Shown here piece by piece: positions 45,691-53,775 of a DNA stretch of 64,000 bases. Source of the DNA: CAZMHL01 sp045605445 (GTDB lineage Bacteria > Bacillota > Clostridia > RGIG6154); contig JAZUPZ010000030.1 of assembly GCA_045605445.1 (NCBI GenBank), positions 186,001-250,000 on the forward strand, written 5' to 3'. A program made the position numbers and the translations under genes. The notes under the pieces are model-generated. The model saw nothing but the letters and a program-made list of their open reading frames with translations. It ran no database searches and was not told the origin of the DNA. Numbering within the stretch: position 1 is the stretch's first letter; every line of letters starts with the position of its first letter.

Positions 45691-46338
45691 ATGAAATCTG
45701 TATTGCTTATAGGTCTTGGACGTTTTGGCAGACATATAGCTAAAAAATTAAATGAGCTTGGCCACGAAGTAATGGCAATAGATAAAAAAGAAGAGCTTGT
45801 AAATGAGGTTCTTCCGTATGTAACAAATGCACAGATTGGGGACAGTACAAATGAAGAATTTTTAACTTCCTTGGGTGTGGGAAATTTCGATATTTGCTTT
45901 GTTGCAATCAGCGGAGATTTTCAAAGCTCTCTGGAAACAACCTCACTTCTTAAAGAATTAGGCGCAAGGTTCGTGGTATCAAGAGCAGAACGAGATGTTC
46001 AGGAAAAGTTTCTGCTCCGCAATGGTGCAGATCAGGTCGTGTACCCCGAAAAGCAGGTGGCTTCGTGGGCGGCAATCCGTTACAGTGCAGACCACATTCT
46101 TGATTTTATTGAGCTTGATGATGATTATGCAATTTTCGAGGTAACAACACCCGAAAGCTGGATTGGAAAAACAATAGGACAAATAGATATTCGTAAAAAG
46201 TTCGGGATAAATATTATGGCATTAAAACAGGATGGAAAAATGAGTATGACAATTCACCCTGATACTGTTTTAAAAGAAAATGAAACCATGCTTGTGCTTG
46301 GTGAACTTAAAGACATTCAGAAATGTTTTCGGATATAG
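45691..46338 (+). CDS. ktrA: KtrA/TrkA-family potassium uptake regulator
   Basis: The 215-residue gating subunit has an N-terminal RCK domain with a nucleotide-binding fold (LIGLGRFGRHIAKKLNELGHEVMAIDK) and a C-terminal TrkA_C domain. It controls ion flow through KtrB with NAD(H) or ATP/ADP. The start follows AAGGAGG, 13 bases after ktrB. A small single-span protein gene follows. Confidence 0.93.
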   Translation: MKSVLLIGLGRFGRHIAKKLNELGHEVMAIDKKEELVNEVLPYVTNAQIGDSTNEEFLTSLGVGNFDICFVAISGDFQSSLETTSLLKELGARFVVSRAERDVQEKFLLRNGADQVVYPEKQVASWAAIRYSADHILDFIELDDDYAIFEVTTPESWIGKTIGQIDIRKKFGINIMALKQDGKMSMTIHPDTVLKENETMLVLGELKDIQKCFRI

Positions 46339-46379
46339 CCTGATAAATCATCCCGAAGTGTTAGTTGGGAGATGATGGT

Positions 46380-46538
46380 ATGCGTAATATTATTTTATTG
46401 ATTGCGGTTTTAGCTTATATGACTGGCGGATATTTTGTTGTCGGGAAAATCGGAGAATTCTTTGACGAAAATTACAAGGGATATGACTACGATTTTGAAA
46501 AGGATAACAAAAGTGATAAAACTACGTACCAAAATTAA
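46380..46538 (+). CDS. Small single-span membrane protein between ktrA and the sensor kinase
   Basis: A 52-residue protein with one N-terminal membrane helix (MRNIILLIAVLAYMTGGYFVVG) and an acidic/charged tail. TGGGAGATG precedes the ATG at 46380. Its location between the KtrBA pair and the KdpD-like kinase suggests an accessory peptide of potassium transport, comparable in size to KdpF, but there is no sequence proof. Confidence 0.5.
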   Translation: MRNIILLIAVLAYMTGGYFVVGKIGEFFDENYKGYDYDFEKDNKSDKTTYQN

Positions 46539-46608
46539 GAAAATACCGGCTATTCATTGAGAAAAATTTGAATATATGATAAAATAGTATCATCAGGGGG
46601 TGGTTTTC

Positions 46609-48588
46609 ATGAACCTTCAACATAAAAAAGAAACAGATGAGCATATACTTGTATGCCTTTCATCTGCACCGTCAAACCCGAAAATTATACGGACAGCGGC
46701 AAAAATGGCCAATGCCTTTACCGGAAATTTTACTGCAATTTATATAGAAACTCCGAGCTTTGCATCGCTTGATGAAACAAATAAAAACAGGCTTAAACAA
46801 AATATGAAGCTTGCCCGTCAGCTTGGCGCAAAGGTTGAGATTATAAACGGCGATGATGTACCATACCAGATTGCTGAATTTGCACGACTTTCAGGTGTTA
46901 CAAAAATTGTAGTCGGCAGAAGCGCGGCAGTTAAAAAGCATCTTATCAGAAACCCGACTCTGACGGAAAAACTGATAGCACATGCACCGAATATTGATAT
47001 ACACATCATCCCTGACGGTATAGAGGTTACACATTACGAAGCACCTGCTCCCCAAAAAAGGATTGAGTCCCTCTTTTCCTTCCGTGACCTTATTATAAGT
47101 GTGGAACTTCTTATTGCAGCTACGCTTCTTGGGTATGTATTTTTTGGACTTGGATTTACAGAAGCAAATATAATCACCGTATATATCCTTGGGGTTTTAC
47201 TTATCTCAATACTTACTAAATACAGAATGTATGCACTTACATCTTCACTTGTGAGTGTCATTCTGTTTAATTTCTTTTTTACAGAGCCTTATTTCACTAT
47301 GAAGGCATACGAAAAAGGATATCCAGCAACCTTTGCAATTATGTTTATTTCAGCATTTATATCAAGTACACTTGCCATAAAGCTGAAGGATCACGCAAAG
47401 AAATCTGCACAGTCAGCATACCGTACTAAAATTCTTTTTGATACAAATCAGCTTTTGCAGCGTGCTGACAGTGAAAATGATATTATTTCTATAACAGCAC
47501 ATCAACTTATGAAGTTGTTAAAACGAGATATTGTTATATATCCTGTTGCCAATGATACAATAGTTAACATTAATGTCTTTTTAGCTGAAGGCGATGAAGA
47601 TGAGATAAAAAAAATTGCAGAGAACGAAAAACACATTGCCGATTGGGTACTAAGAAATAACCATCAGACAGGAGCGACAACAGATAACTTTCCGGAGGCA
47701 AAGTTCTTATACTATGCAATCCGAATAAATGAGAACATTTACGGAATTATCGGTATTCATATAAACGAAAACCCCATTGATTCCTTTGAAAGCAGTATTT
47801 TGCTTTCTATCTTGGGCGAGTGCGCAATCTCTCTTGAAAACAAAAAGATTGCCCGTGAAAAAGAAGAAACAGAAATACTTGCTAAAAACGAGAAAATGAG
47901 AGCAAACCTTTTAAGAGCAATATCCCATGATTTAAGAACACCCCTTACCTCCATATCAGGTAACGCGGATAATCTTCTTTCTAACGGAGAAAGCTTTGAT
48001 GAAGATACAAAGCAGCAAATATATAAGGATATATATAACGATTCCGTATGGCTTACAAATCTTGTTGAAAACTTGTTATCAGTTACAAGACTTGAAGACG
48101 GCAATATGAAGCTTAATAAGTCTGCAGAGCTTATGGATGAAATAATTGCGGAAGCATTAAATCACATAAACAAAAGCGGTATAGAACATAAAATAGAAAT
48201 ATACGAAAATGATGATATTGTCCTTGTGGATGTTGATGCAAGGCTTATCGTACAGGTAATTATAAACATTGTTGATAATGCAATTAAATATACACCGAAA
48301 GGCTCAAAAATCACTATCAGCACACAAAAACATGATAAAATGCTTTCTGTAAGCATTGCAGATAACGGAAACGGAATTGCAGATGATATAAAAGATAAGG
48401 TGTTTGAGATGTTCTATACGGGAGCAAATAAGATTGCTGACAGCAGAAGAAGTCTTGGCTTAGGCCTTGCGCTCTGTAAAACAATTATTTCTGCACACTG
48501 CGGAGAAATTACTGTATCGGATAACACTCCGCATGGAGCGGTGTTCACATTTACCCTGCCGATAAAGGAGGTGGATATAAATGAATAA
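46609..48588 (+). CDS. KdpD-like sensor histidine kinase
   Basis: A 659-residue kinase; ATG 46609 is preferred. It starts with a Usp-like domain (about 1-150), then a four-helix DUF4118 membrane domain (about 160-255), a GAF-like region and a histidine kinase core with ISHDLRTPL (His near 441), NIVDNAIKYTPKG and DNGNGI. The large N-terminal KdpD ATP-binding domain of E. coli KdpD is absent. It probably senses K+ or turgor. Its stop overlaps the regulator gene by eight bases. Confidence 0.9.
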   Translation: MNLQHKKETDEHILVCLSSAPSNPKIIRTAAKMANAFTGNFTAIYIETPSFASLDETNKNRLKQNMKLARQLGAKVEIINGDDVPYQIAEFARLSGVTKIVVGRSAAVKKHLIRNPTLTEKLIAHAPNIDIHIIPDGIEVTHYEAPAPQKRIESLFSFRDLIISVELLIAATLLGYVFFGLGFTEANIITVYILGVLLISILTKYRMYALTSSLVSVILFNFFFTEPYFTMKAYEKGYPATFAIMFISAFISSTLAIKLKDHAKKSAQSAYRTKILFDTNQLLQRADSENDIISITAHQLMKLLKRDIVIYPVANDTIVNINVFLAEGDEDEIKKIAENEKHIADWVLRNNHQTGATTDNFPEAKFLYYAIRINENIYGIIGIHINENPIDSFESSILLSILGECAISLENKKIAREKEETEILAKNEKMRANLLRAISHDLRTPLTSISGNADNLLSNGESFDEDTKQQIYKDIYNDSVWLTNLVENLLSVTRLEDGNMKLNKSAELMDEIIAEALNHINKSGIEHKIEIYENDDIVLVDVDARLIVQVIINIVDNAIKYTPKGSKITISTQKHDKMLSVSIADNGNGIADDIKDKVFEMFYTGANKIADSRRSLGLGLALCKTIISAHCGEITVSDNTPHGAVFTFTLPIKEVDINE

Positions 48589-49282
48589 AGCAATGACTGT
48601 TTTGGTTGTTGAGGATGATATGCCCATACGCAACCTAATCTCAACAACCTTAAAAACACATGACTATAAATTTTTAACAGCAAAGGACGGAAATGATGCT
48701 ATTATTCAGGCATCTTCACATAATCCCGATGTTGTTCTGCTTGATTTGGGACTTCCCGATATAGACGGAATCGAAGTCATAAAGAAAATCCGTTCATGGT
48801 CTAATATGCCGATTATTGTTATCAGCGCAAGAAGCGAGGACTCAGATAAAATAGAGGCTCTTGACTGCGGTGCTGATGATTACTTGACAAAACCGTTTTC
48901 TGTTGAAGAACTCCTTGCAAGGCTCAGGGTAACACAAAGAAGATTAAACTATCAAAGCCAAGTGGCTGCATCCGAGTCAATGTTCACAAACGGAAAGCTT
49001 AAAATAGATTATGCAGCAGGATGCGCATATCTTGATGATGAAGAAATGCACCTCACCCCGACAGAGTATAAGCTGCTGTGCGTGTTGTCGCAAAATGTCG
49101 GAAAGGTGCTTACACATAAATTTATTGCAGAAAAGATTTGGGGTAGTAGCTGGGAAGCCGATATAGGTTCTCTTCGTGTGTTTATGACAACACTCAGAAA
49201 AAAGATTGAAAAACTTCCAGATTCTCCGCAGTATATCCAGACACATATAGGTGTAGGGTACAGAATGATGAAAGTTGAATAA
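48581..49282 (+). CDS. KdpE-like response regulator
   Basis: A 233-residue OmpR/PhoB-family regulator with receiver domain (phospho-acceptor Asp near 55 in VVLLDLGLPD) and a C-terminal winged helix ending TLRKKIEKLPDSPQYIQTHIGVGYRM. It pairs with the kinase. The tandem TTAATGC repeats upstream of ktrB fit its DNA-binding class. Kdp ATPase genes are absent, so this pair probably controls the Ktr genes. Confidence 0.92.
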   Translation: MNKAMTVLVVEDDMPIRNLISTTLKTHDYKFLTAKDGNDAIIQASSHNPDVVLLDLGLPDIDGIEVIKKIRSWSNMPIIVISARSEDSDKIEALDCGADDYLTKPFSVEELLARLRVTQRRLNYQSQVAASESMFTNGKLKIDYAAGCAYLDDEEMHLTPTEYKLLCVLSQNVGKVLTHKFIAEKIWGSSWEADIGSLRVFMTTLRKKIEKLPDSPQYIQTHIGVGYRMMKVE

Positions 49283-49291
49283 GGTGGTTAT

Positions 49292-49932
49292 ATGATAAAA
49301 AAGAATAAATTGAAAATTATTATTTCATCTGTGATTACATTGCTGCCGATGATTTTCGGATTTTTAGTATGGGACAGACTTCCCGAAAATGTAGCGACAA
49401 GCTTTGGATGGAATGGTGAGGTTACAGATTACAGCAGTAAAATGTTTGCAGTTGTTGGACTTCCTGCTATACTGACCTTTGTGAATTTAATATGTATTAT
49501 TGCAACAAGTGCCGATCCAAGAAGAAAGAAAATAAATAACAAGGTGTTTTCAATTGTTTTAAGCATAGTTCCTGTTTGTTCATTGCTTTGCGGGATTTGT
49601 ATCTATGCTAATGCATTGGGATATAAAATAAGTGTCGAGAGCATAATGCCTGTCTTTATGGGAGTTTTATTTTTAGTTCTCGGTTTCATTCTCCCAAAAT
49701 GCAAACAAAATTACACAATCGGAATCAAGCTCCCATGGACATTACACGATGAAAAAATTGGGATAAGACACACAAGCTCGCAGGAAAACTTTGGATTTAC
49801 GGCGGTATAATAATGGTTGTGTCAGGACTGTTTAATTTAACATTTCTGTTTATGGCAATAATCTTTGCACTTGTTATTATTCCGACTGTGTATTCATATT
49901 TGATATATAAAAAAAGTAGATCAAATTGTTAA
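49292..49932 (+). pseudogene. SdpI/DUF1648-family membrane protein with frameshift
   Basis: Membrane protein of the SdpI family (DUF1648 N-terminus with LPENVATSFGWNGEVTDY). The ORF stops at 49810, but the family's end continues in another frame: NWDKTHKLAGKLWIYGG, followed by two membrane helices, ending at 49932. The switch lies at the six-A run at 49752-49757; seven A's would restore the frame. It is either a real one-base loss or a sequencing error in the run. It follows the KdpE-like gene by 9 bases. Confidence 0.7.
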
Positions 49933-50047
49933 GTAGCCTATATTAAAATATTATACACCTTAACAAAGATAAACTTTTTGGTGAATTCCTTCGTTGACTT
50001 CCGCCTCTTCTTGTGATACTGTTTGTGTCGCAAGGAGGTGAAATCAA

Positions 50048-50332
50048 ATGAAGGTGCTTGAAGAATTCTGGTATGGGAATATAAATCCGGTGGAAAGACC
50101 ATTCCAAAGCCAAAGAAAGTTTGACAAGGCATTCAGGTTGTTGGCAAAAAATGAAGAAGAATTGCTTAAGAACTTAAATGAGCAAGAAAAAGAATTATTT
50201 AATAAGGTCAAATCCTGTTATGACGAGATGATACAAATAACAGAATGTCAAACCTTTATAAAAGGATTCAAATTGGGAGCAAGATTCTTTATGGAATGCT
50301 TCGAAAATGATGCCGACATATTCGATGAATGA
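50048..50332 (+). CDS. DUF6809-like small protein
   Basis: A 94-residue protein after the strong site AAGGAGGTG. A helical, charged protein with the feature GFKLGARFFMECF near its end, similar to small proteins common in clostridial mobile elements (DUF6809-like). Function is unknown. The inverted arms of the next hairpin overlap its last codons (50305-50352). Confidence 0.55.
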   Translation: MKVLEEFWYGNINPVERPFQSQRKFDKAFRLLAKNEEELLKNLNEQEKELFNKVKSCYDEMIQITECQTFIKGFKLGARFFMECFENDADIFDE

Positions 50333-50356
50333 AATTCGAGTATGTCGGTATTTTTA
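50306..50356 (+). terminator. Hairpin at the end of the DUF6809-like gene
   Basis: TGCCGACATA and TATGTCGGTA (about 50312-50321 with 50342-50351), with inner TTCGA/TTCGA pairing, are followed by TTTTTATGCCC. It resembles two later hairpins of the same layout at 53.0-53.2 kb. Confidence 0.5.
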
Positions 50357-50380
50357 TGCCCAAAATGAAAGGATGAGATT

Positions 50381-50928
50381 ATGAAAAAGAAAATAATATG
50401 TACAGCACTTGCTACAACAATGTTGCTGACACAAACGGCATCGGCAGCACCCTGGCAATGGCATCGGAATGAACTGATATACGATAGCGAAAGCGGCTTC
50501 TTCGGAAATGTAACCTTAACCTTCGCATCGGACGGCGGTAGCTTTATCAGACCAATAACCAAAAGATATGGCGAGAGCATAAGCCTTGGAAACTATGCCC
50601 CGACAAAATTCGGTTACACATTCAAAGGATGGTTACTGATCCACGAACAAAGCAAAATCAGGTAACAACATTTAAATTCACTAAAACTGATGTACTTTAC
50701 GCTAAGTGGGAGCCTAACCCACAGGAACCTATAAATCCAAAGGACGAAATTATGGCAAAAGATACCTGCTACCTCACGGATGAGGAAACGAAAATACGAA
50801 ATGAAATCATAGAAGAGAAAAATAAAGCCTACATCGAAGGCTTCGGATATGTAGCACCAAGCAAAACAAAAACCATCATAGTAGACTCAGACGGCGACAT
50901 AAATAAAATAGTCGGTTCAATGGAATAA
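50381..50928 (+). pseudogene. InlB-repeat exported protein with frameshift
   Basis: The first frame gives a signal peptide (MKKKIICTALATTMLLTQTASA) and a Listeria/Bacteroides-type repeat (GYTFKGW). It then ends early at 50665. In another frame the typical repeat end VTTFKFTKTDVLYAKWEPNP continues with a 60-residue tail (to 50928). One added G near 50632 would rejoin them (GW-VTDP). It is probably a decayed secreted protein or a sequencing slip. Confidence 0.6.
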
Positions 50929-50943
50929 GCTATTGGAACGGAA

Positions 50944-50985
50944 AAATCCCTGCCAACATAAAATTGGCGGGGATTCTTCTTTTTA
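50944..50985 (+). terminator. Terminator after the InlB-repeat gene
   Basis: AATCCCTGCCAA paired with TTGGCGGGGATT (50944-50955, 50963-50974), one G-T pair, then TCTTCTTTTT. From 50986 to 51187 there is no gene; the sequence is simply AT-rich. Confidence 0.75.
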
Positions 50986-51187
50986 GCCGTTTGTTTGGTT
51001 ACAATCGACCCGTACATCGTTTGTGAAAATTTTTTTTCGATTGTACGGACTATAGGGGTAATATACACAAATATCATGTGAATTTTGCTGATTTAAAATC
51101 ACTTTTCAAGGTCTTTTCCTGGCAATAACCCATATTTTTCTGTTGCTTTTGACGAAGATTTTCAGAACATATTTTATAACAGAAAAT

Positions 51188-52024
51188 TTACTCCATAATA
51201 ATGCCCCTGGATTTGCGTTTGCCTGGCTTGTCAGGATACGGAATTGCCTTTATATCAGCTATAAATTTTTCGCCAAGTTTCTGCTTTTTGCTGTATTTTT
51301 GCTTTGAAGAAAGATTAAGATTTTTGCTGATAGCATCACGGTCATCGATATAGTCTCTACGCAAATCCTGTGCTTTTTGACTCCATTCGAAATATTCATC
51401 AAATGTCATATCCTTTCCGCTTAACTCCTGGTCAGACCAAACATCGTTTACACGATAATATCGCTGGTACATTTTTACGGTTATTTTATTATACTCTTTC
51501 AAAAATGGATCATTAAGTGACTCCTTATATTTTTCAATGGATGCAAGCTTTGCACAGGAATATCCGCTTTCATTTATGTTCTTACAATATTCCACATCAC
51601 GAGCTGTGATAACAAGAAAATACTTTCCGCACATTTTACAACGATTTACCCTATACCCGTTTTTCACAAGCTCTGAAAATTCATAGAATAGAGCTTCGTT
51701 AAGAGAATGAATTTGAATTGAATATATGGGCTTAAAGTCTGAAGAATCTTCATAAACCATATCAGATTTCTCCATAACATCTATGTCCAAATCATTTATT
51801 TCCATTATATAATCCAAATCGAACTTGCCATCCTTTATAGGTGCCGATGTTAGGGTGCGAGAAAGGTTCGTTCTGCTTATGTCGGGGAACTCGTTATATG
51901 ATTTTAAAATTGCCTTGTTTAAATCTTCAAAACGGTTTCGCTTTAAACTGAATATATAGTCAATAAATTTTCTGTATCGCTTATGAAGCTTGAGATATTC
52001 ATTGAGCCAGCTATACGAGGACGA
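51188..52024 (-). pseudogene. 5'-truncated DUF6076-like gene
   Basis: On the minus strand the frame is open from a TAA at 52025-52027 to the stop at 51188, but no normal start lies in its first part. The protein contains a C-x2-C cluster (NRCKMCGKYFLVITARDVEYC) and C-terminal tail (FDEYFEWSQKAQDLRRDYIDDRDA), the same organisation as the gene at 28965-30071. Sequence upstream belongs to other debris. It is a probable remnant whose N-terminus was lost in a rearrangement. Confidence 0.6.
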
Positions 52025-52059
52025 TTACGAGGAAGTATCTGCCTAATAAAACAGGCACG

Positions 52060-52093
52060 AAAAAAGCTTACAGTCAAATCCTGTAAGCTTTTT
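52060..52093. terminator. Bidirectional hairpin
   Basis: A 13-base inverted repeat AAAAAGCTTACAG/CTGTAAGCTTTTT (52061-52073, 52081-52093). Just upstream in the plus direction is a short piece that reads as a protein end (EEVSA and two stops), so this may be the terminator of a lost gene. Confidence 0.55.
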
Positions 52094-52173
52094 GTCGGTG
52101 GTGTGCTGAGTGATGTCAAATACGAACCTAAGGCAGAATTCACTATTTCCTTGGATTTAGCATAATTTTTTTA

Positions 52174-52842
52174 TTAATCATCCAAATCAAATTCGATTCT
52201 AAATTCTCGAGCTCTTACTTCTGAAAAAATGTCCTTAAGCTTTTCGTATAAATCATCATCAAGAAATTTTATATCACCCACGATCTTTTCGTGTTGCAAA
52301 TTTTCCTCCAATTCCAATCTGGTTAAACCGTGAAAATAACGGCAAGTTTCAAACTTTTCAAGGAGGTCAAACAAAGTAGATTTCGGGTAATCCGTATAGT
52401 TCCTAACTAAATCAAAAAATAGGGCTTTGAGATTAAACAATCGTATTTCGTTATTGTTTTCTGTGGTATGTATTTTTATATTTTCATAGCTCAAAAAATG
52501 TGAGTGCTTATGCCACTCGCTTTCACTTAAAATAGCTACATCAAGATTACTATAAAAATGTTGTTGTATTCTAGCATCTTTAATTCTCAATGCGTTCCTT
52601 GCAGTGCCGATATGTATTTTAGCAGGCTCGTTTTCTATAAATCCAATTAAATGCAAAGCAGTATCTTTAACAAGAAATGCATGATTGTATTTTTTGAGAA
52701 CTATTTCCATGGTTGTAAAGTTGTTTTCGCCGTCAGAATAGATTCCTTTTTCAATTTTAAAAATTCGCTTATCTAATATAGCTTTTTTTAATTTGTAATC
52801 GTTACCGAATAAATTAAGAACTTCTTTATAATCATATAACAT
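52174..52842 (-). CDS. AbiEi-like antitoxin / transcriptional regulator
   Basis: A 222-residue protein. ATG 52842 is preferred over GTG 52851 because GGTGG is placed for it. The N-terminus reads YDYKEVLNLFGNDYKLKKAILDKRIFKIEKGIYSD, the winged-helix pattern of type IV AbiEi-family antitoxins, followed by a helical C-terminal domain. AbiEi controls the nucleotidyltransferase toxin AbiEii. No partner toxin lies next to it here, so it may be an orphan or regulate something else. Confidence 0.6.
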   Translation of the reverse strand: MLYDYKEVLNLFGNDYKLKKAILDKRIFKIEKGIYSDGENNFTTMEIVLKKYNHAFLVKDTALHLIGFIENEPAKIHIGTARNALRIKDARIQQHFYSNLDVAILSESEWHKHSHFLSYENIKIHTTENNNEIRLFNLKALFFDLVRNYTDYPKSTLFDLLEKFETCRYFHGLTRLELEENLQHEKIVGDIKFLDDDLYEKLKDIFSEVRAREFRIEFDLDD

Positions 52843-52932
52843 AAGGTCCACCGTTTCTCAGTTTTGTACAAAGGTGTGAGTAATTACTTAAATTAAGAAT
52901 ACCAAAAAAGTTAAGAAAATTCAAGAGTTTTT

Positions 52933-52961
52933 TTGACTTTTTCTTAAAAATGTGATATCAT
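52933..52961 (+). promoter_or_regulatory. Promoter of the small-gene block
   Basis: TTGACT at 52933-52938, a 17-base spacer and TATCAT at 52956-52961. It is followed by a short hairpin with a long T run (52990-53016) and then by the small genes. Confidence 0.55.
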
Positions 52962-52989
52962 ACCTCTTGGGTAAGTATATCCACTTATA

Positions 52990-53016
52990 AAGACTGCCTT
53001 TGGTGGTCTTTTTTTT
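52990..53016 (+). terminator. Early hairpin/attenuator in the small-gene leader
   Basis: AAGAC and GTCTT (52990-52994, 53006-53010) with inner CC/GG and then TTTTTTTT. Located only about 20 bases after the likely transcription start, it could act as an attenuator or belong to a tiny transcript. Confidence 0.5.
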
Positions 53017-53025
53017 ATTTCACAA

Positions 53026-53066
53026 AATAGCACCGGATTCATTATGAATTTGGTGCTATTTTTATG
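53026..53066 (+). terminator. Hairpin before small gene (repeated layout)
   Basis: AATAGCACC/GGTGCTATT (53026-53034, 53052-53060) plus inner ATTC/GAAT, followed by TTTTATGCCC and the ribosome site AAAGGAGGTG. This layout repeats at 53215-53243. Confidence 0.5.
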
Positions 53067-53086
53067 CCCGAAAGGAGGTGGACAAC

Positions 53087-53215
53087 ATGAACAAGAAAGA
53101 AAAAGAACAGGGACACTATATATTTAGAAAATATATACGCAACCCCAAAACTGGCGAAATTATTTACGCCAGTGCCTATGGCAAAAAAGCATTTAAAATA
53201 TGGGTGAAAAATTAA
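53087..53215 (+). CDS. Small hypothetical protein
   Basis: A 42-residue basic protein with a strong ribosome site (AAAGGAGGTG). It reads MNKKEKEQGHYIFRKYIRN, then a small beta-hairpin-like KTGEIIYASAYGKKAFKIWV. No domain was recognised. A hairpin before and after it separates it from its neighbours. Confidence 0.5.
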   Translation: MNKKEKEQGHYIFRKYIRNPKTGEIIYASAYGKKAFKIWVKN

Positions 53216-53247
53216 GCAGTATTTTATGAATACTGCTATTTTTATGC
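53215..53247 (+). terminator. Hairpin between small genes
   Basis: AGCAGTATT/AATACTGCT (53215-53223, 53229-53237) followed by ATTTTTATGCC and AAAAGGAGGTG. It matches the layout of the hairpin at 53026. Confidence 0.5.
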
Positions 53248-53265
53248 CTAAAAGGAGGTGATTCG

Positions 53266-53391
53266 ATGGCAGTACACAGCGGAGGAAAGGTCGGCAAAGC
53301 GGGCAAGATCTTAGCTAATAAGAACTCGTCAAAGTCTGCAAAAAGTAAAGCAGGCAAAATTCTAGCTGACCATAAAGCAAAAAAACATTAG
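53266..53391 (+). CDS. Small basic protein with repeated motif
   Basis: A 41-residue, very basic protein (MAVHSGGKVGKAGKILANK...) with AGKILA repeated twice, so it looks like two copies of a short peptide. The strong ribosome site AAAAGGAGGTG supports expression. It may bind nucleic acid. No family was recognised. Confidence 0.5.
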   Translation: MAVHSGGKVGKAGKILANKNSSKSAKSKAGKILADHKAKKH

Positions 53392-53429
53392 TCTGGTGTT
53401 TGGTATTTCACCACATTAGATTACAACAA

Positions 53430-53475
53430 AAACCTGCGCATACTGATTGACTTCAGTGTGTGCAGGTTTCTTTTT
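53430..53475 (+). terminator. Terminator between small genes and tRNA-Leu
   Basis: AAACCTGC/GCAGGTTT (53430-53437, 53462-53469), extended by CA and ACTGA pairs, then CTTTTTAG. It ends the plus-strand small-gene transcript. Confidence 0.7.
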
Positions 53476-53516
53476 AGTACCAAAATAATACTCAAATTTG
53501 AATATTCAAAATATAG

Positions 53517-53560
53517 AAAAAATTCGAACCTTTTACCGATTGGTACAAGGTTCGAATTTA
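53517..53560 (-). terminator. Terminator of the intact tRNA-Leu
   Basis: On the minus strand AATTCGAACC/GGTTCGAATT (53549-53558 with 53521-53530) and a following TTTTTT mark the end of the tRNA transcript. Confidence 0.65.
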
Positions 53561-53567
53561 TACAGTT

Positions 53568-53651
53568 TGGTGCGGGCGAAGGGACTTGAACCCCCACGAT
53601 AAAATCACTAGATCCTAAGACTAGCGCGTCTGCCAATTCCGCCACGCCCGC
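53568..53651 (-). tRNA. tRNA-Leu (UAG), intact
   Basis: The 84-base minus-strand gene has an acceptor stem GCGGGCG (53645-53651) pairing with CGCCCGC (53572-53578), the anticodon loop CTTAGGA (UAG), a variable arm, T-arm and encoded CCA. The anticodon stem is CTAGT/TCTAG with a T-T mismatch at the loop end. It lies inside the insertion, about 125 bases downstream of the broken tRNA-Leu 5' half, so it may be read from the original promoter and supply the lost function. Confidence 0.95.
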
Positions 53652-53775
53652 ATATTAAGTTTTTACCTCTTGATTTTTACACGGCAGAGGTACGCCGAGG
53701 AGGAGCAAAATAGCTTAATCCTCATATATGAAAACGGCTAAAACCGTAATCAACAATAAAATCACATACAGGACG

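Noticed and set aside
51983..52165. Plus-strand ORF at the debris junction
   Set aside because: It crosses the junction and terminator hairpin and has no start signal.
53421..53645. ORF across the tRNA-Leu region
   Set aside because: It overlaps the tRNA on the same strand and reads the typical shadow peptide of a tRNA gene (MAELADALVLG).
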